From NCBI GenBank assembly GCA_902472305.1, contig CABRNK010000008.1:1-64000 (forward strand): a stretch of DNA of 64,000 nucleotides. Reading direction: 5' to 3'. Made by a program: the position numbers and the translations under genes. The notes beneath the pieces were generated by a model that was not told the DNA's origin, made no database searches, and was given only the letters and a program-made list of their open reading frames with translations. This stretch comes from Hominenteromicrobium sp900549945 (GTDB taxonomy: Bacteria > Bacillota > Clostridia > Oscillospirales > Acutalibacteraceae). How positions within the stretch are numbered: the stretch's first letter is position 1; each line of letters starts with the position of its first letter. Positions 7,940 through 16,309 of this stretch are shown here, piece by piece.

Positions 7940-9769
7940 ATGAAGCCTGACGGAAAAATCAGCCGCTTTCTGAACGCCCTGCGCATCAAGGAAAAGCTCA
8001 CCTTCACGCTGATCCCGGTGATTCTCACCACCTACCTGATCTCCATAGGCGCGGTCTACCTGATCTCGTTTCAGGAGACGAAAAACATCGTAGACCATCA
8101 GGCCAGCATCGTGGCAAACCAGAAGATCCAGCTTGTCGACAGCTACCTTGCGCAGCTGCGCACCGAATCCGAGGTGTTCATGTTCGACACAAACTTTCAA
8201 AAGCAGCTTCGCACGAACCGCCGCACGCTTTCCGCCGCGCAGCAGGAGACGCTGAACGAATCGATCCAGCAGTCCATGCACAGCATGATCATCAGCTACG
8301 ACGTATACGTGGAGAGCATCACGCTCACGAACAGCTACGGCGACCAGTATGTGTGGCGGATGGACAGCCGCCTAATCTATTCAGATTTCACAGACCGCAT
8401 GCGCCCGCTCGCCGAGGAGACCCGCGCGCTCGACGGCGGCATCCTCTACAGCTACGATAAGCTCGATCAGGGCGTCGTCACGATCTCCCGGCTGATCAAG
8501 GACCCGATCTACGACACCGAGATCGGCATGATGATGATCGATTTCAACCTCGGCTTTCTCGGCAGCATGACGAGCGTGCAGACGAGCGACCTCGGCACGG
8601 CGGACGTGCTGCTCGCGATTACGAACGGCGCGGGCAGCGCCGTGTACAATTCCTCGCCCGTGCCAAAGGAAAAGCTGGACGCCCTCAGCGAAAGTACAGG
8701 CAGCCTGCCCTTAAACGGCGCGCAGTACAAGATCAACCGCACGCAGTCGGAGCACAATGACTGGACGCTCTACACGATCATCAACGAAACCGAGCTTTAC
8801 CGCAATATGAACGGCATCTTCTTCGCCCAGCTCTCGCTGATCCTCGTCTCGCTCCTGCTCGTTTTCTTCGCGATCATCATCATTTCACGCATCATCTCCC
8901 GGCAGTTTCAGCACTTCATCGAGACGCTGCGCCGCACGACCGCACCCGACCGGCAGGCACTGATCACCGTTGACAGCCGGGATGAATTTCTGGAGCTCGC
9001 GCAGGTTTACAACGACATGATCCTGCGCATCAACCGCCTGATCGAAACGGTGTACAACAAGGAGCTTCTGCTGCGGCGCGCCGAACTCAAGGCCTTTCAG
9101 GCGCAGATCAACCCGCACTTTCTCTACAACACGCTTGACTGCATCAACAGCCTCGTCGAGCTGAACCGCCCCGGCGACATCAAGCGCACCGTGACGGCGC
9201 TCGCCGACATCATGCGCATGAGCATCAAGGGGCGGGAGATCCTCACCGTGCGGGAGAACATCCGCTACGTCGAGCAGTACATGTTCATTGAGCGGCTGCG
9301 CTATACGGACAAGCTGATTTTCCTGAACGAAATTCCGGACAGCATGATGGACTACTACATCCCGAAGCTGATTTTGCAGCCGATCCTCGAAAACTCCGTG
9401 ATCCACGGCATCTCCGAGATCCTCGGCAGGGGGATGATCGGCCTTTCCGGACGCGAGGAGCCGGACGCGCTCGTCTTTTCCGTCAAGGACAACGGGCGCG
9501 GATTTCCCGCGGCGGTGATCGAGCGCATTCACCGGTGCGCCGGGGATTCCTCGCTCACCGGCACGCTCATGCAGGAGAGCCTCGGCCTGCTCAACATTCA
9601 AAAACGCATCCAGCTCATGTACGGTGCACCGTACGGGCTCGAGATCGAAAATCTTCCGGGCGGCGGCTCGTGCGTCACGGTCCGCCTGCCGAAAAGAACC
9701 GCGCCGGAGCTGCCCGCACCGGACGCCGAAGAAAGGAGCACGGGGCATGAAGCTGCTGATCGTGGATGA
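7940..9769 (+). CDS. Sensor histidine kinase, YesM family
   Basis: A 609-residue membrane kinase. Two membrane segments are predicted, at about residues 20-45 (TLIPVILTTYLISIGAVYLI) and 291-317. They flank a roughly 245-residue extracellular sensor region of the dCache kind. A HAMP segment follows. The His_kinase domain carries the phospho-acceptor in AQINPHFLYNTLD (His393), and the ATPase domain shows LILQPILENSVIHG (N box) and VKDNGRGF (G1 box). It overlaps the response-regulator gene by 23 bases, so the two are co-translated. YesM/YesN-type pairs typically sense extracellular glycans or their binding protein and activate the neighbouring importer operon. Confidence 0.93.
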   Translation: MKPDGKISRFLNALRIKEKLTFTLIPVILTTYLISIGAVYLISFQETKNIVDHQASIVANQKIQLVDSYLAQLRTESEVFMFDTNFQKQLRTNRRTLSAAQQETLNESIQQSMHSMIISYDVYVESITLTNSYGDQYVWRMDSRLIYSDFTDRMRPLAEETRALDGGILYSYDKLDQGVVTISRLIKDPIYDTEIGMMMIDFNLGFLGSMTSVQTSDLGTADVLLAITNGAGSAVYNSSPVPKEKLDALSESTGSLPLNGAQYKINRTQSEHNDWTLYTIINETELYRNMNGIFFAQLSLILVSLLLVFFAIIIISRIISRQFQHFIETLRRTTAPDRQALITVDSRDEFLELAQVYNDMILRINRLIETVYNKELLLRRAELKAFQAQINPHFLYNTLDCINSLVELNRPGDIKRTVTALADIMRMSIKGREILTVRENIRYVEQYMFIERLRYTDKLIFLNEIPDSMMDYYIPKLILQPILENSVIHGISEILGRGMIGLSGREEPDALVFSVKDNGRGFPAAVIERIHRCAGDSSLTGTLMQESLGLLNIQKRIQLMYGAPYGLEIENLPGGGSCVTVRLPKRTAPELPAPDAEERSTGHEAADRG

Positions 9770-11321
9770 CGAGGCGCTCCTGCGCGAGCGCATCCTCTCG
9801 GTTTTAAAGGCCTCCGGCCTTTTGATTCACACCTATCTCACCGCCGAAAACGCCTTCGACGCGATCGGCATCATCGAATGCGAGCAGCCCGAAATCGTCA
9901 TCACGGACATCCGCATGCCGAGCAAATCGGGGCTGGAGCTCGCCGCGCACATCCACGCAAATTACCCGAAGATCCTCGTGATTCTCGTCACCGGCTACTC
10001 CGATTTCGAGTACGCGCGCGCGGCGATCCGCAACAACGTCTTTGAATACCTGCTCAAGCCGATCGAATCGGAAAACCTGATCTCCGTCGTGCTCCGCGCG
10101 CAGAAGAAGATCGAGACCGACGAAAAGCACGACCGGCTCTTCCACGTGTTCAAGGAGCATTTCGCGAACAATCTCCTGAGCATCCGGCGGCAGTACGTCG
10201 AAAAGCTGCTGTTCAGCAGCAGCGCGCCGGACGCCGACCGCAGCCGCGACATCTACGGGCTGGAGTTCACGCGCTACCGCCTCGCCGCCATCCATTGCAG
10301 CACCGCCATGGACAGCGCCCGGCTGGAAAGCGAATACTACTGCACGCACCTCGTGGAGAACTACATCCAGCAGGCGCTGCCGAAAACCGTGACCTACGTG
10401 TTCGGCAACCTCGTCTTTATGCTGTGGGAAGTTCGGGAGGCGGACCCCTACGACGACAACGAGGCTTTGCTCGGCTTTCTGCGCGACCTGCACGCCTACG
10501 TGCACCGCAGCTTTCTCGGCGTGCTCTCCGCCGGCATCAGCCGCGTTTCCGACACGCTCACAAACATGCAGACCCTGCGCCACCAGACCTCCGAATGCCT
10601 CGAATATATCCGCAAAAACGACGAGCCGGAATTCCTTCTGTACGAGGATATTCTGGACGAAGACACGGCCCGCTGGGAGATTGAGGCCGGCGTGGAGACG
10701 CTCGCCGGCGAAATCGGCGCCGGGAACAGCGCCCTCGCGCTCGAGCGCTTCGACCGGCTTTTGCAGACCGTGCAGGCCGACCACCCGGACGACCTGTATT
10801 CCACCTGCCTGCTCATCGTCTCGAGCGTCTGCTTCACCGTGCGGGAGCACCGGGCCGACGCCGCCGGCCTGCCGCAGCGCACCGGCACGATCCTCGCGGC
10901 GCTTGAGGAGCAGGCGCCGGAGAGTCTCTCCGCCCTGCGCGCTTGGATTGAATCGGCCTGCGTGCTCATCGCAAACGCGCAGCAAAACCGCACCAACGCG
11001 CTCGTCAGTGCGGTCCGCTGCTATATCAACGCGAACTACAGCCGTCCAGTTGGGCTTGCCGAGGCCTCGCGCGCCGTCGGCCGCAATCCCTCCTACATCA
11101 GCCGTCTCGTGCGCGAGCACACCGGAAAGAGCTTCACCCAGCTTCTGACCGACAAGCGCATGCAGGAGGCCAAAAACCTTTTGAAGGAGACGAACCTCAA
11201 GGTGATGGAGGTCGCCGAGCGCACCGGCTACACCAACGTGCGCTACTTCACGCGCGTTTTCAAGGCCACGGTAAACATGTCGCCGAACGATTACCGGAAT
11301 TTCAGCGCGGCCTTCCGATGA
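9747..11321 (+). CDS. Response regulator with AraC-type DNA-binding domain, YesN family
   Basis: A 524-residue regulator. The receiver domain covers residues 1-120, with DDE near residues 7-9, the phospho-acceptor Asp in IVITDIRMP (about 55) and the conserved Lys in YLLKPIE (about 105). A long middle region links to two helix-turn-helix units at the C-terminus (AVGRNPSYISRLVREHTG and MEVAERTGYTNVRYFTRVF), the AraC/XylS signature. The start at 9747 is chosen because GAAAGGAGCACGGGGC precedes it and the protein begins directly with MKLLIVDDE. It is the partner of the kinase that overlaps it and probably activates the divergent sugar operon. Confidence 0.93.
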   Translation: MKLLIVDDEALLRERILSVLKASGLLIHTYLTAENAFDAIGIIECEQPEIVITDIRMPSKSGLELAAHIHANYPKILVILVTGYSDFEYARAAIRNNVFEYLLKPIESENLISVVLRAQKKIETDEKHDRLFHVFKEHFANNLLSIRRQYVEKLLFSSSAPDADRSRDIYGLEFTRYRLAAIHCSTAMDSARLESEYYCTHLVENYIQQALPKTVTYVFGNLVFMLWEVREADPYDDNEALLGFLRDLHAYVHRSFLGVLSAGISRVSDTLTNMQTLRHQTSECLEYIRKNDEPEFLLYEDILDEDTARWEIEAGVETLAGEIGAGNSALALERFDRLLQTVQADHPDDLYSTCLLIVSSVCFTVREHRADAAGLPQRTGTILAALEEQAPESLSALRAWIESACVLIANAQQNRTNALVSAVRCYINANYSRPVGLAEASRAVGRNPSYISRLVREHTGKSFTQLLTDKRMQEAKNLLKETNLKVMEVAERTGYTNVRYFTRVFKATVNMSPNDYRNFSAAFR

Positions 11322-11360
11322 TTTCCTCCCCTCTGCATTCCGCCCGCGCGGGCGGACGCA

Positions 11361-11395
11361 AAAAGGCTCTCCGCCAATGCAAGCGGAGAGCCTTT
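11361..11395. terminator. Bidirectional terminator between converging genes
   Basis: AGGCTCTCCGC (11364-11374) and GCGGAGAGCCT (11383-11393) form a perfect 11-bp stem with an 8-base loop. It is flanked by AAAA on the left and TTT on the right, so it can act on both strands. It serves the response regulator (plus) and the zinc-ribbon gene (minus). Confidence 0.85.
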
Positions 11396-11411
11396 GAACA
11401 TGGACTGTATT

Positions 11412-11984
11412 TTATTTCAGGAACGGGAGCGAGCCAATCAGCGGGGCGTCCTTCGCCTTGCCGGCGCATACCTGGAAAAACAGGATCACGCGGATAACCA
11501 TAATCGCGAGCATGGCGATCGCGCCGACGATCGGGACGATAAAGGTCCAGATCAAAACGATCATCGCCAGCAGAATGAGCTGGTTCACGATCTCCAGCTT
11601 CAGCGCCTGACGGGAATGGAAGCTCGCATACGGGGATTCCGGCGCGGCGAGCAGCGCGATCACAATGCCGATGATGCCGAGCATGTAGGCCGCCATTGCC
11701 GTGACCTTGTTCTTCGAGATGTCGTCCGCCGCAAATTCCGCCGTGTGGTCCGCAGGATTATACGCGGGCTGCATCGGCTGCTGATAGACGGGCTGCTGGT
11801 AAACCGGCTGCTGCACGGGCGCCTGCTGCGCCGCGGGCTGCTGCGCGGGCGCGGCCTCGGGGGCCTGCTCCGGCTGTGCGGGCTGCTGAACCGGCGCCGC
11901 AGCCTGCGCTACGGGTGTACCGCATACCGCGCAGAAGGTGCCGCCTTCTGCAAGCTGACTGCCGCATTTCTGACAAAAAGCCAT
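11412..11984 (-). CDS. Zinc-ribbon membrane protein with Gln/Pro-rich linker (DUF4870-like tail)
   Basis: A 190-residue protein in three parts. Residues 1-23 are a zinc ribbon (FCQKCGSQL and FCAVCG). Residues 25-85 are a low-complexity Gln/Pro/Ala linker with repeated QQPVYQQP units. The remainder is a hydrophobic region with about three membrane segments and a charged FHSRQALKLE loop, the feature typical of DUF4870-like proteins. The start at 11984 fits the AAAGGATGG upstream and places the zinc ribbon at the very N-terminus. Such proteins are common in Bacillota, but their role is unknown. It stands alone between the two-component operon and the isochorismatase gene. Confidence 0.8.
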   Translation of the reverse strand: MAFCQKCGSQLAEGGTFCAVCGTPVAQAAAPVQQPAQPEQAPEAAPAQQPAAQQAPVQQPVYQQPVYQQPMQPAYNPADHTAEFAADDISKNKVTAMAAYMLGIIGIVIALLAAPESPYASFHSRQALKLEIVNQLILLAMIVLIWTFIVPIVGAIAMLAIMVIRVILFFQVCAGKAKDAPLIGSLPFLK

Positions 11985-12141
11985 AATTCTAACCATCCTT
12001 TCATCGCGGGACCCATACCTTGCAGAGCCGCCGCACATCACAATGATTTATTTTTAAAAATTATATACCACATGCCGCAGATTGTAAAGCACCTGCCGCA
12101 AAAAATATCGAAAACCTATACAAACCGCTGCTTTTTGCGGC

Positions 12142-12170
12142 TTGCGGAGCCGCCGGCAATCTGATATACT
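12142..12170 (+). promoter_or_regulatory. Candidate promoter of the isochorismatase-like gene
   Basis: TTGCGG (12142-12147), a 17-base spacer and TATACT (12165-12170) lie 36 bases upstream of the start codon. The match to the sigma-A consensus is moderate. Confidence 0.45.
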
Positions 12171-12205
12171 GAAAACTGCATAAAAAATGGGGGGGAAACA
12201 GTACC

Positions 12206-12838
12206 ATGCGAAACAACACGAAATCCGCATTTATTCTGATCGATATGGAAAACGGCTTTATCACGCCGGATTCCGCGCACTGCATCGCGGGCGCCGCCGC
12301 CACGGTGCCGGCCTGCGCCGCCGCGATCGAGACCGCCCGGAAAAAGGGCATCCCGATCTTTTTCGTCAAGCGCATCTACCGCGCGGACGGCAGCGACGTC
12401 GAATGCACGCGCCACGACACGTGGCTCGGCGGCGGGCGCAGCATGTCGCCCGGCTCCTTCGGCGCCGAGGAGCCCGAGAGCCTGCGCCCCGCGCCCGGCG
12501 ACTACACGATCATCAAGCCGCGCTGGAGCGCCTTTTTCCAGACAGAGCTCGATCTCATCCTGCGCCGCCTCGGCGTGCGCACGGTGATCCTTGCCGGCAC
12601 CACCACGCCGAACTGCATCCGCACGACGTGCTACGACGCGAACGCGCTCGACTACAACGTCGTCGTACTCTCGGACTGCACCTCCTCGCAGACGGAGGAG
12701 ATTCAGCGCGTAAACCTCGAGGACATGGCCCGCATGGGCGCGCACGTGATGACGGCGGCTGAATTCGCCGGCTATGATGCCGGTACCGTGCCGGACCTCG
12801 CGGCGGACATCCGCGCGCAGATCGAATCGAACCTATAA
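12206..12838 (+). CDS. Isochorismatase-like cysteine hydrolase
   Basis: A 210-residue cysteine hydrolase of the isochorismatase/nicotinamidase superfamily. The catalytic triad can be placed: Asp in AFILIDMENGFI (about residue 12), Lys in TIIKPRWSAF (about 96), and Cys in TTTPNCIRTTCYDA (second Cys, about 138) after the conserved cis-peptide region LAGTTT. Family members hydrolyse amides such as nicotinamide, ureidoacrylate or N-carbamoyl compounds. The substrate here is not evident. It is preceded by a GGGGGGGAAACAG ribosome binding site, stands alone, and is followed by a hairpin terminator. Confidence 0.9.
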   Translation: MRNNTKSAFILIDMENGFITPDSAHCIAGAAATVPACAAAIETARKKGIPIFFVKRIYRADGSDVECTRHDTWLGGGRSMSPGSFGAEEPESLRPAPGDYTIIKPRWSAFFQTELDLILRRLGVRTVILAGTTTPNCIRTTCYDANALDYNVVVLSDCTSSQTEEIQRVNLEDMARMGAHVMTAAEFAGYDAGTVPDLAADIRAQIESNL

Positions 12839-12845
12839 AAGCAAA

Positions 12846-12880
12846 AGGGCGGCGGGAATTTGTCCCACCGCCTATTTTTA
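12846..12880 (+). terminator. Terminator of the isochorismatase-like gene
   Basis: GGCGGCGGGA and TCCCACCGCC form a 10-bp stem with one mismatch and a short ATTTG loop, followed by TATTTTTAT. It lies just after the stop codon at 12838. Confidence 0.75.
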
Positions 12881-12906
12881 TGCCTGAAAGCCCCCGATTA
12901 TCCCGC

Positions 12907-13473
12907 TTACATCTCCCGCAGCGCGGATTTTCCGCGGCACACCGTGCGCACATACCAGCGCAGCGCGCGCCACAGGCCGTAGGCCGCCGCGAAAAACAGC
13001 GCGCCGAGCACCAGTGAAACGGGGAACGTGAGCCACGCGGGCGCCGACCAATCCCCGAACTGTATCATGACGAACGGCACGTCAAAGCCGAATAGAAAGC
13101 CGCCGAAATCTATGATGCCCGCAACCGGCGCGAGCACCGCGCTGATCAGCATGCCGGCGGCGAGCACCGAAAGCGTGGGCAGCACGACCATACCCGTAAA
13201 GCCAACGACGCTGTAAAAGCCCGCAGCCGCGAGAAACCGCGTGAAGCGCGGCAGCGAGCGGTTCCTCGCGCAGGTGCCGAGGTATTCCCGCGCGAGCGCA
13301 TGCGGGTCGCCGAGCCGCGCGCAGATTTCCGCCTCAGCCGTGCCGTCCGCCTGCATCTCGGCGATCGTGCTGCGGATCTCCTGCACGATGTCCATCCGCT
13401 CCGTGACCGGCAGCGGCCGCAGCAGGCGGTCGATCCGGCTCAAATAATCCTGTACACTGTTTTCCCTTTTCAT
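12907..13473 (-). CDS. DUF1700-like (HAAS-type) membrane protein, PadR partner
   Basis: A 188-residue protein. The N-terminal 70 residues are charged and helical, with the pattern YLSRIDRLLRPLPVTERMDI then EIRSTIAEMQADG, typical of HAAS/DUF1700 domains. After that come three to four membrane segments. The start at 13473 makes an ATGA overlap with the upstream PadR gene, so translation is coupled. PadR genes paired with DUF1700/HAAS membrane proteins are a common Bacillota arrangement. They are thought to form envelope-stress or multidrug response units, but the biochemical role is not established. Confidence 0.8.
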   Translation of the reverse strand: MKRENSVQDYLSRIDRLLRPLPVTERMDIVQEIRSTIAEMQADGTAEAEICARLGDPHALAREYLGTCARNRSLPRFTRFLAAAGFYSVVGFTGMVVLPTLSVLAAGMLISAVLAPVAGIIDFGGFLFGFDVPFVMIQFGDWSAPAWLTFPVSLVLGALFFAAAYGLWRALRWYVRTVCRGKSALREM

Positions 13474-13832
13474 TGTGCGCTCTCCCTTTCTTCGATGCAC
13501 GGCCCCTGCCGCAGGGCCGCGACCGTTTCCACCAGATTTTCCCATTCCCGGGTCACCGTCTCCAGATAGGCGGCGCCGTACTCCGTCAGCGTGTAATACT
13601 TGCGCGGCGGCAGTCCCTCCTGCGCATCCTGCCAGAAGGCCATGAGATACTCCTCCTTGAGCAGGCGGCGCAAAAGCGGGTAGATCGTACTCTCCTTCGC
13701 CGCGATGACCGGCCGCTTTTCAAGCTCGCTCATGATCTCGTAGCCGTACCGCGGTTTCTGCTGCACGAGCAGCAAAATGCAGTATTCCAGCGTGCCGCGC
13801 TTGATCTGCGACCGCCATTCCTCGAGTTTCAT
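13470..13832 (-). CDS. PadR family transcriptional regulator
   Basis: A 120-residue winged-helix repressor. Features include LEYCILLLVQQKPRYGYEIM (helices 1-2), the recognition region ESTIYPLLRRLLKEEYL, and the wing PPRKYYTLTEYGAAYLE that carries the family YYxLTxxG motif. It has the normal length of the short PadR-s1 class. Start context: AGGAGTGTGCGGCA. It overlaps the DUF1700-like gene by four bases. An inverted repeat at its own promoter suggests autoregulation. Confidence 0.93.
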   Translation of the reverse strand: MKLEEWRSQIKRGTLEYCILLLVQQKPRYGYEIMSELEKRPVIAAKESTIYPLLRRLLKEEYLMAFWQDAQEGLPPRKYYTLTEYGAAYLETVTREWENLVETVAALRQGPCIEERESAQ

Positions 13833-13861
13833 TGCCGCACACTCCTTTCTATCGCTTCATT

Positions 13862-13896
13862 ATATACATCGTACCACACAGTATATCGTTTGTCAA
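13862..13896 (-). promoter_or_regulatory. PadR promoter with inverted-repeat operator
   Basis: On the minus strand TTGACA (13891-13896), 17 bases, TACGAT (13868-13873) make a good promoter about 30 bases upstream of padR. ATATAC (13862-13867) and GTATAT (13881-13886) form an inverted repeat with a 13-base centre spanning the -10, a layout similar to known PadR operators. Confidence 0.55.
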
Positions 13897-14402
13897 CTTT
13901 AAGTTTCAAAAAGCACGATTTTGCCAAAAACACCTGCGCAACCGCAAGTTTACATTTTGAACGCGCAAAATTCTGGCGTTTTTTGCGTTCTATGCTATAC
14001 TGAAATAGCCGAATAAGGGCGGAATATGTGCGCGCCGCCGATTCAGGGATTCTGTCTGCTGTCGGCATGGCGCCACGCCATCGGGAAAGCGCGGCGGGCG
14101 AGATCGGTGATCCTCCTTGAATACGAGGGCGGCGCGTATATCCCGGCCGCGGCGGGCGCAGAGCGCCGAACCACGCACTTCTATTTACAATGAGCGCGGC
14201 CGCTGATTTTCCAGCCGCCGCATCGGTGGGAGAAATGATGCACGAGCGCGGCTATTTTTGGGGGGCGGATATGCCGCGAACATCCGAAAGCACGCGCGGC
14301 TTGGCACTGGCGTACGGTGCAGAGCAATAAGCTCCGGCCTGCCATTCCGGTGCAAAAACCGGCGTTCTATGAAAACCAAGATTTATGAAAGAAGGACTGA
14401 AA
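13897..14402. other. 506-base stretch without a supportable gene
   Basis: Between the padR promoter and the XRE gene there is no convincing coding region. A TATACT (-10-like) at about 13995 is followed by a 55-codon open frame (14026-14193) with AAGGGCGG before its ATG, but no family was recognised. The DNA becomes GC-rich from 14020 on. It may be a decayed gene, a small RNA or an untranslated leader for the XRE regulator. Confidence 0.4.
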
Positions 14403-15191
14403 ATGACATTCGGTGATAAGCTCTCGGCGCTGCGCCGGGAACAGAATTACACGCAGGAGCAGCTTGCGGAGCTGCTCGGCGTTTCGCGGCAGTCCGTGAG
14501 CAAGTGGGAATCCGGCGCGGCCTATCCGGAAACGGAGAAGCTGATCCGCCTGAGTGCGCTGTTCGACTGCTCGCTCGATTACCTGCTGCGCGATGCGCCG
14601 CGCGGGCCGGCCGCACCGCAAGCGGCGGAACCGTCCCCGCACGGCGTGCACTTCACCGTCAGCGTGCCGTACCCCTGCTATGAGCGGAAAAGCGCCCGGC
14701 AGCTTTTTGGTATGCCGCTCTACCACGTGAACATCGGCCCCGGCCGCGTGGCAAAGGGCTTTTTCGCCGTGGGGCTGATCGCGCGCGGCATCGTCTCGGC
14801 CGGCCTGATCTCGATCGGCTTTGTTTCCGTAGGCCTCATCTCCGTCGGCCTGCTTGCGTTCGGTTTGGACGCCATCGGTCTGCTCGCTATCGGCTGCGTG
14901 GCGATCGGGATTCTCGCATTCGGCGCGGTTGCGCTCGGCCTGTTTGCCGCCGGCGGCGCGGCCTGCGGCTTTTATGCAGTCGGCACCGCAGCAGCCGGCG
15001 GTTTCGCAGCCCTCGGCAGCAGTGCTTCCGGGCCGATCGCCATCGGCACCGAGGAATCGCTCGGCGGCGAGATCTTTCGCAAGCTCGGCGCGCTTTCGCC
15101 GCAGGAAAGAAGGCAGGTGTTCCGCCTGCTCGCCGATACCGCGCCGTTCTGGCTGCGCTGGGCAGCCGCGCTGTTTGCGCTGTTCGTGTAG
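14403..15191 (+). CDS. XRE-family regulator with C-terminal glycine-pentad repeat domain
   Basis: A 262-residue protein. Residues 3-60 are a classic XRE/Cro helix-turn-helix (KLSALRREQNYTQEQLAE, then LLGVSRQSVSKWESG). After a Pro/Ala linker, residues of roughly 113-205 form about 17 tandem five-residue units of the form G-x-x-(A/S)-hydrophobic, such as GLISI GFVSV GLISV GLLAF. The last part is a short helix ending in a hydrophobic segment (WLRWAAALFALFV). The repeat could be a membrane-embedded glycine zipper or a pentapeptide-type beta-helix. The start at 14403 is preferred because AAGAAGGACTGAAA precedes it. Regulators of this layout may tie DNA binding to the membrane; the function here is unknown. 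Confidence 0.8.
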   Translation: MTFGDKLSALRREQNYTQEQLAELLGVSRQSVSKWESGAAYPETEKLIRLSALFDCSLDYLLRDAPRGPAAPQAAEPSPHGVHFTVSVPYPCYERKSARQLFGMPLYHVNIGPGRVAKGFFAVGLIARGIVSAGLISIGFVSVGLISVGLLAFGLDAIGLLAIGCVAIGILAFGAVALGLFAAGGAACGFYAVGTAAAGGFAALGSSASGPIAIGTEESLGGEIFRKLGALSPQERRQVFRLLADTAPFWLRWAAALFALFV

Positions 15192-15239
15192 CGGCGCGCA
15201 GCAGCTTCCGGCCTTTCCGCCGCTTTCGGACAAAACAGA

Positions 15240-15273
15240 GGGACATCCCCAAACCGGCGGGGATGTCCCTTTT
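15240..15273 (+). terminator. Terminator of the XRE-family gene
   Basis: GGGACATCCCC (15240-15250) and GGGGATGTCCC (15259-15269) form a perfect 11-bp stem followed by TTTT. It lies between the XRE gene and the converging isomerase gene. Confidence 0.85.
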
Positions 15274-15300
15274 CGTCCTGCTTCTATACAATTTGCCGCC

Positions 15301-16134
15301 TTACAGCGCAATATCCAGCTTTTTCGCGAGCCCCTTGATGTACTTTGTCGCCTCGATGTAGTCGATCTCCTCGGTCATGTGCTCGAGCATCATGCACGCG
15401 CGGTCGTCGAGCTTCGACATGCACTTCAGATACGTCTCGTAGTCAAGCGCGCCGAGACCGGGGCGGCACTCGTCGAGGTGCACGGTCAGCTTGCCGCCGA
15501 GCGTGATGTCCTTCGCGTGGCAGCTGCGGATCTGCGTGCCGAGCTTGTCGAACCATTCCTGAATGACCTCGCCGTTTCGATAGTAGAGCTGCGGGCTGCA
15601 AATCACGTTGACCGGGTCGAGATGCGCCGCAAAGCCCTTGCGGCCGATTGCCTCGATCAGCCGCAGGTAAGAGTCGGCGGTGTCGGGGTACATCCACGGC
15701 ATCGGCTCGAGCGAATACGCCGTGCGCCGCGGGTTGACCGCATCGATGATCTGCTGCGTCGTCAAAACAATCTCGTCGAACGCTTTCTCGGTCAGGTTGT
15801 CCTTGTGCGGGCCGTCCCACTGGTCGCTGTACGAGCCCGCGATGTTAACGCAGCAGTTCGCGCCGACGTAATCTGCAAGCTCGAGCTGGTGGATCGCCCG
15901 GCTGATCGCCGCCTCGCGCTTTGCCGCGTCGCGCTCGAGCACGTTGTTCCACACGCCGATCTCGCAGATCACGAGGTCGGCGGCCTCGGCCGCGTTTTTG
16001 TAACCGTCGATCACCTTCTGGTCGGCCGTGTGATCGACCGGGAAGTAAACCGCCGAATACCCGGCCTCGAGCGCGGCCTGCGCCCACTCCTCCGGCGTAT
16101 TCCATTTCTTGAAGATAAAGCCTCCGAAACGCAT
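15301..16134 (-). CDS. Sugar phosphate isomerase/epimerase-like TIM-barrel protein
   Basis: A 277-residue protein of the AP-endonuclease-2/xylose-isomerase-like TIM-barrel superfamily. Metal-ligand candidates are Glu in SLEPMPWMYP (about 148), Asp/His in FAAHLDPVNVI (about 182) and RSCHAKDITLG (about 217), and Glu in CMMLEHM near the C-terminus. The start at 16134 is chosen because AAGGAGTTG precedes it and the protein then begins MRFGGFIFKKW; a longer frame to 16329 has no such signal. It follows the Gfo/Idh gene of locus B after a hairpin. Substrate unknown; family members act on inositols, ketoses and keto-glycosides. Confidence 0.85.
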   Translation of the reverse strand: MRFGGFIFKKWNTPEEWAQAALEAGYSAVYFPVDHTADQKVIDGYKNAAEAADLVICEIGVWNNVLERDAAKREAAISRAIHQLELADYVGANCCVNIAGSYSDQWDGPHKDNLTEKAFDEIVLTTQQIIDAVNPRRTAYSLEPMPWMYPDTADSYLRLIEAIGRKGFAAHLDPVNVICSPQLYYRNGEVIQEWFDKLGTQIRSCHAKDITLGGKLTVHLDECRPGLGALDYETYLKCMSKLDDRACMMLEHMTEEIDYIEATKYIKGLAKKLDIAL

Positions 16135-16271
16135 AGTTATACAACTCCTTAAAATTTCCCCGCCGCACGGCACCCGAAAGTGCGGCACAGCGCCGCTTTT
16201 CCGACGCTTCCGCCGGCGGCCGTTCCGCGCGCGGGCATCTATAAACAGTATAGCACAGCCTTGTGAAAAGG

Positions 16272-16306
16272 CAGCCGGCGCATACCACGCGGATATGCGC
16301 CGGCTG
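16272..16306 (-). terminator. Hairpin between Gfo/Idh and isomerase genes
   Basis: CAGCCGGCGCATA (16272-16284) and TATGCGCCGGCTG (16294-16306) form a perfect 13-bp stem. In the minus direction it is followed by CCTTTTC. It lies just after the Gfo/Idh stop and may end or attenuate the operon before the isomerase gene. Confidence 0.6.
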
Positions 16307-16309
16307 GAT

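Noticed and set aside
14026..14193. 55-codon frame with AAGGGCGG before its ATG
   Set aside because: No similarity to a known family could be recognised and it sits in GC-rich sequence where chance frames are common; listed only as part of the unexplained region.
14738..15020. DNA-level tandem repeat or CRISPR-like array
   Set aside because: The periodicity is at protein level (five-residue glycine units); the codons vary and there are no identical repeats with spacers.
16247..16252. TATACT as promoter of the isomerase gene
   Set aside because: No acceptable -35 lies at 16-18 bases; kept out of the feature list.
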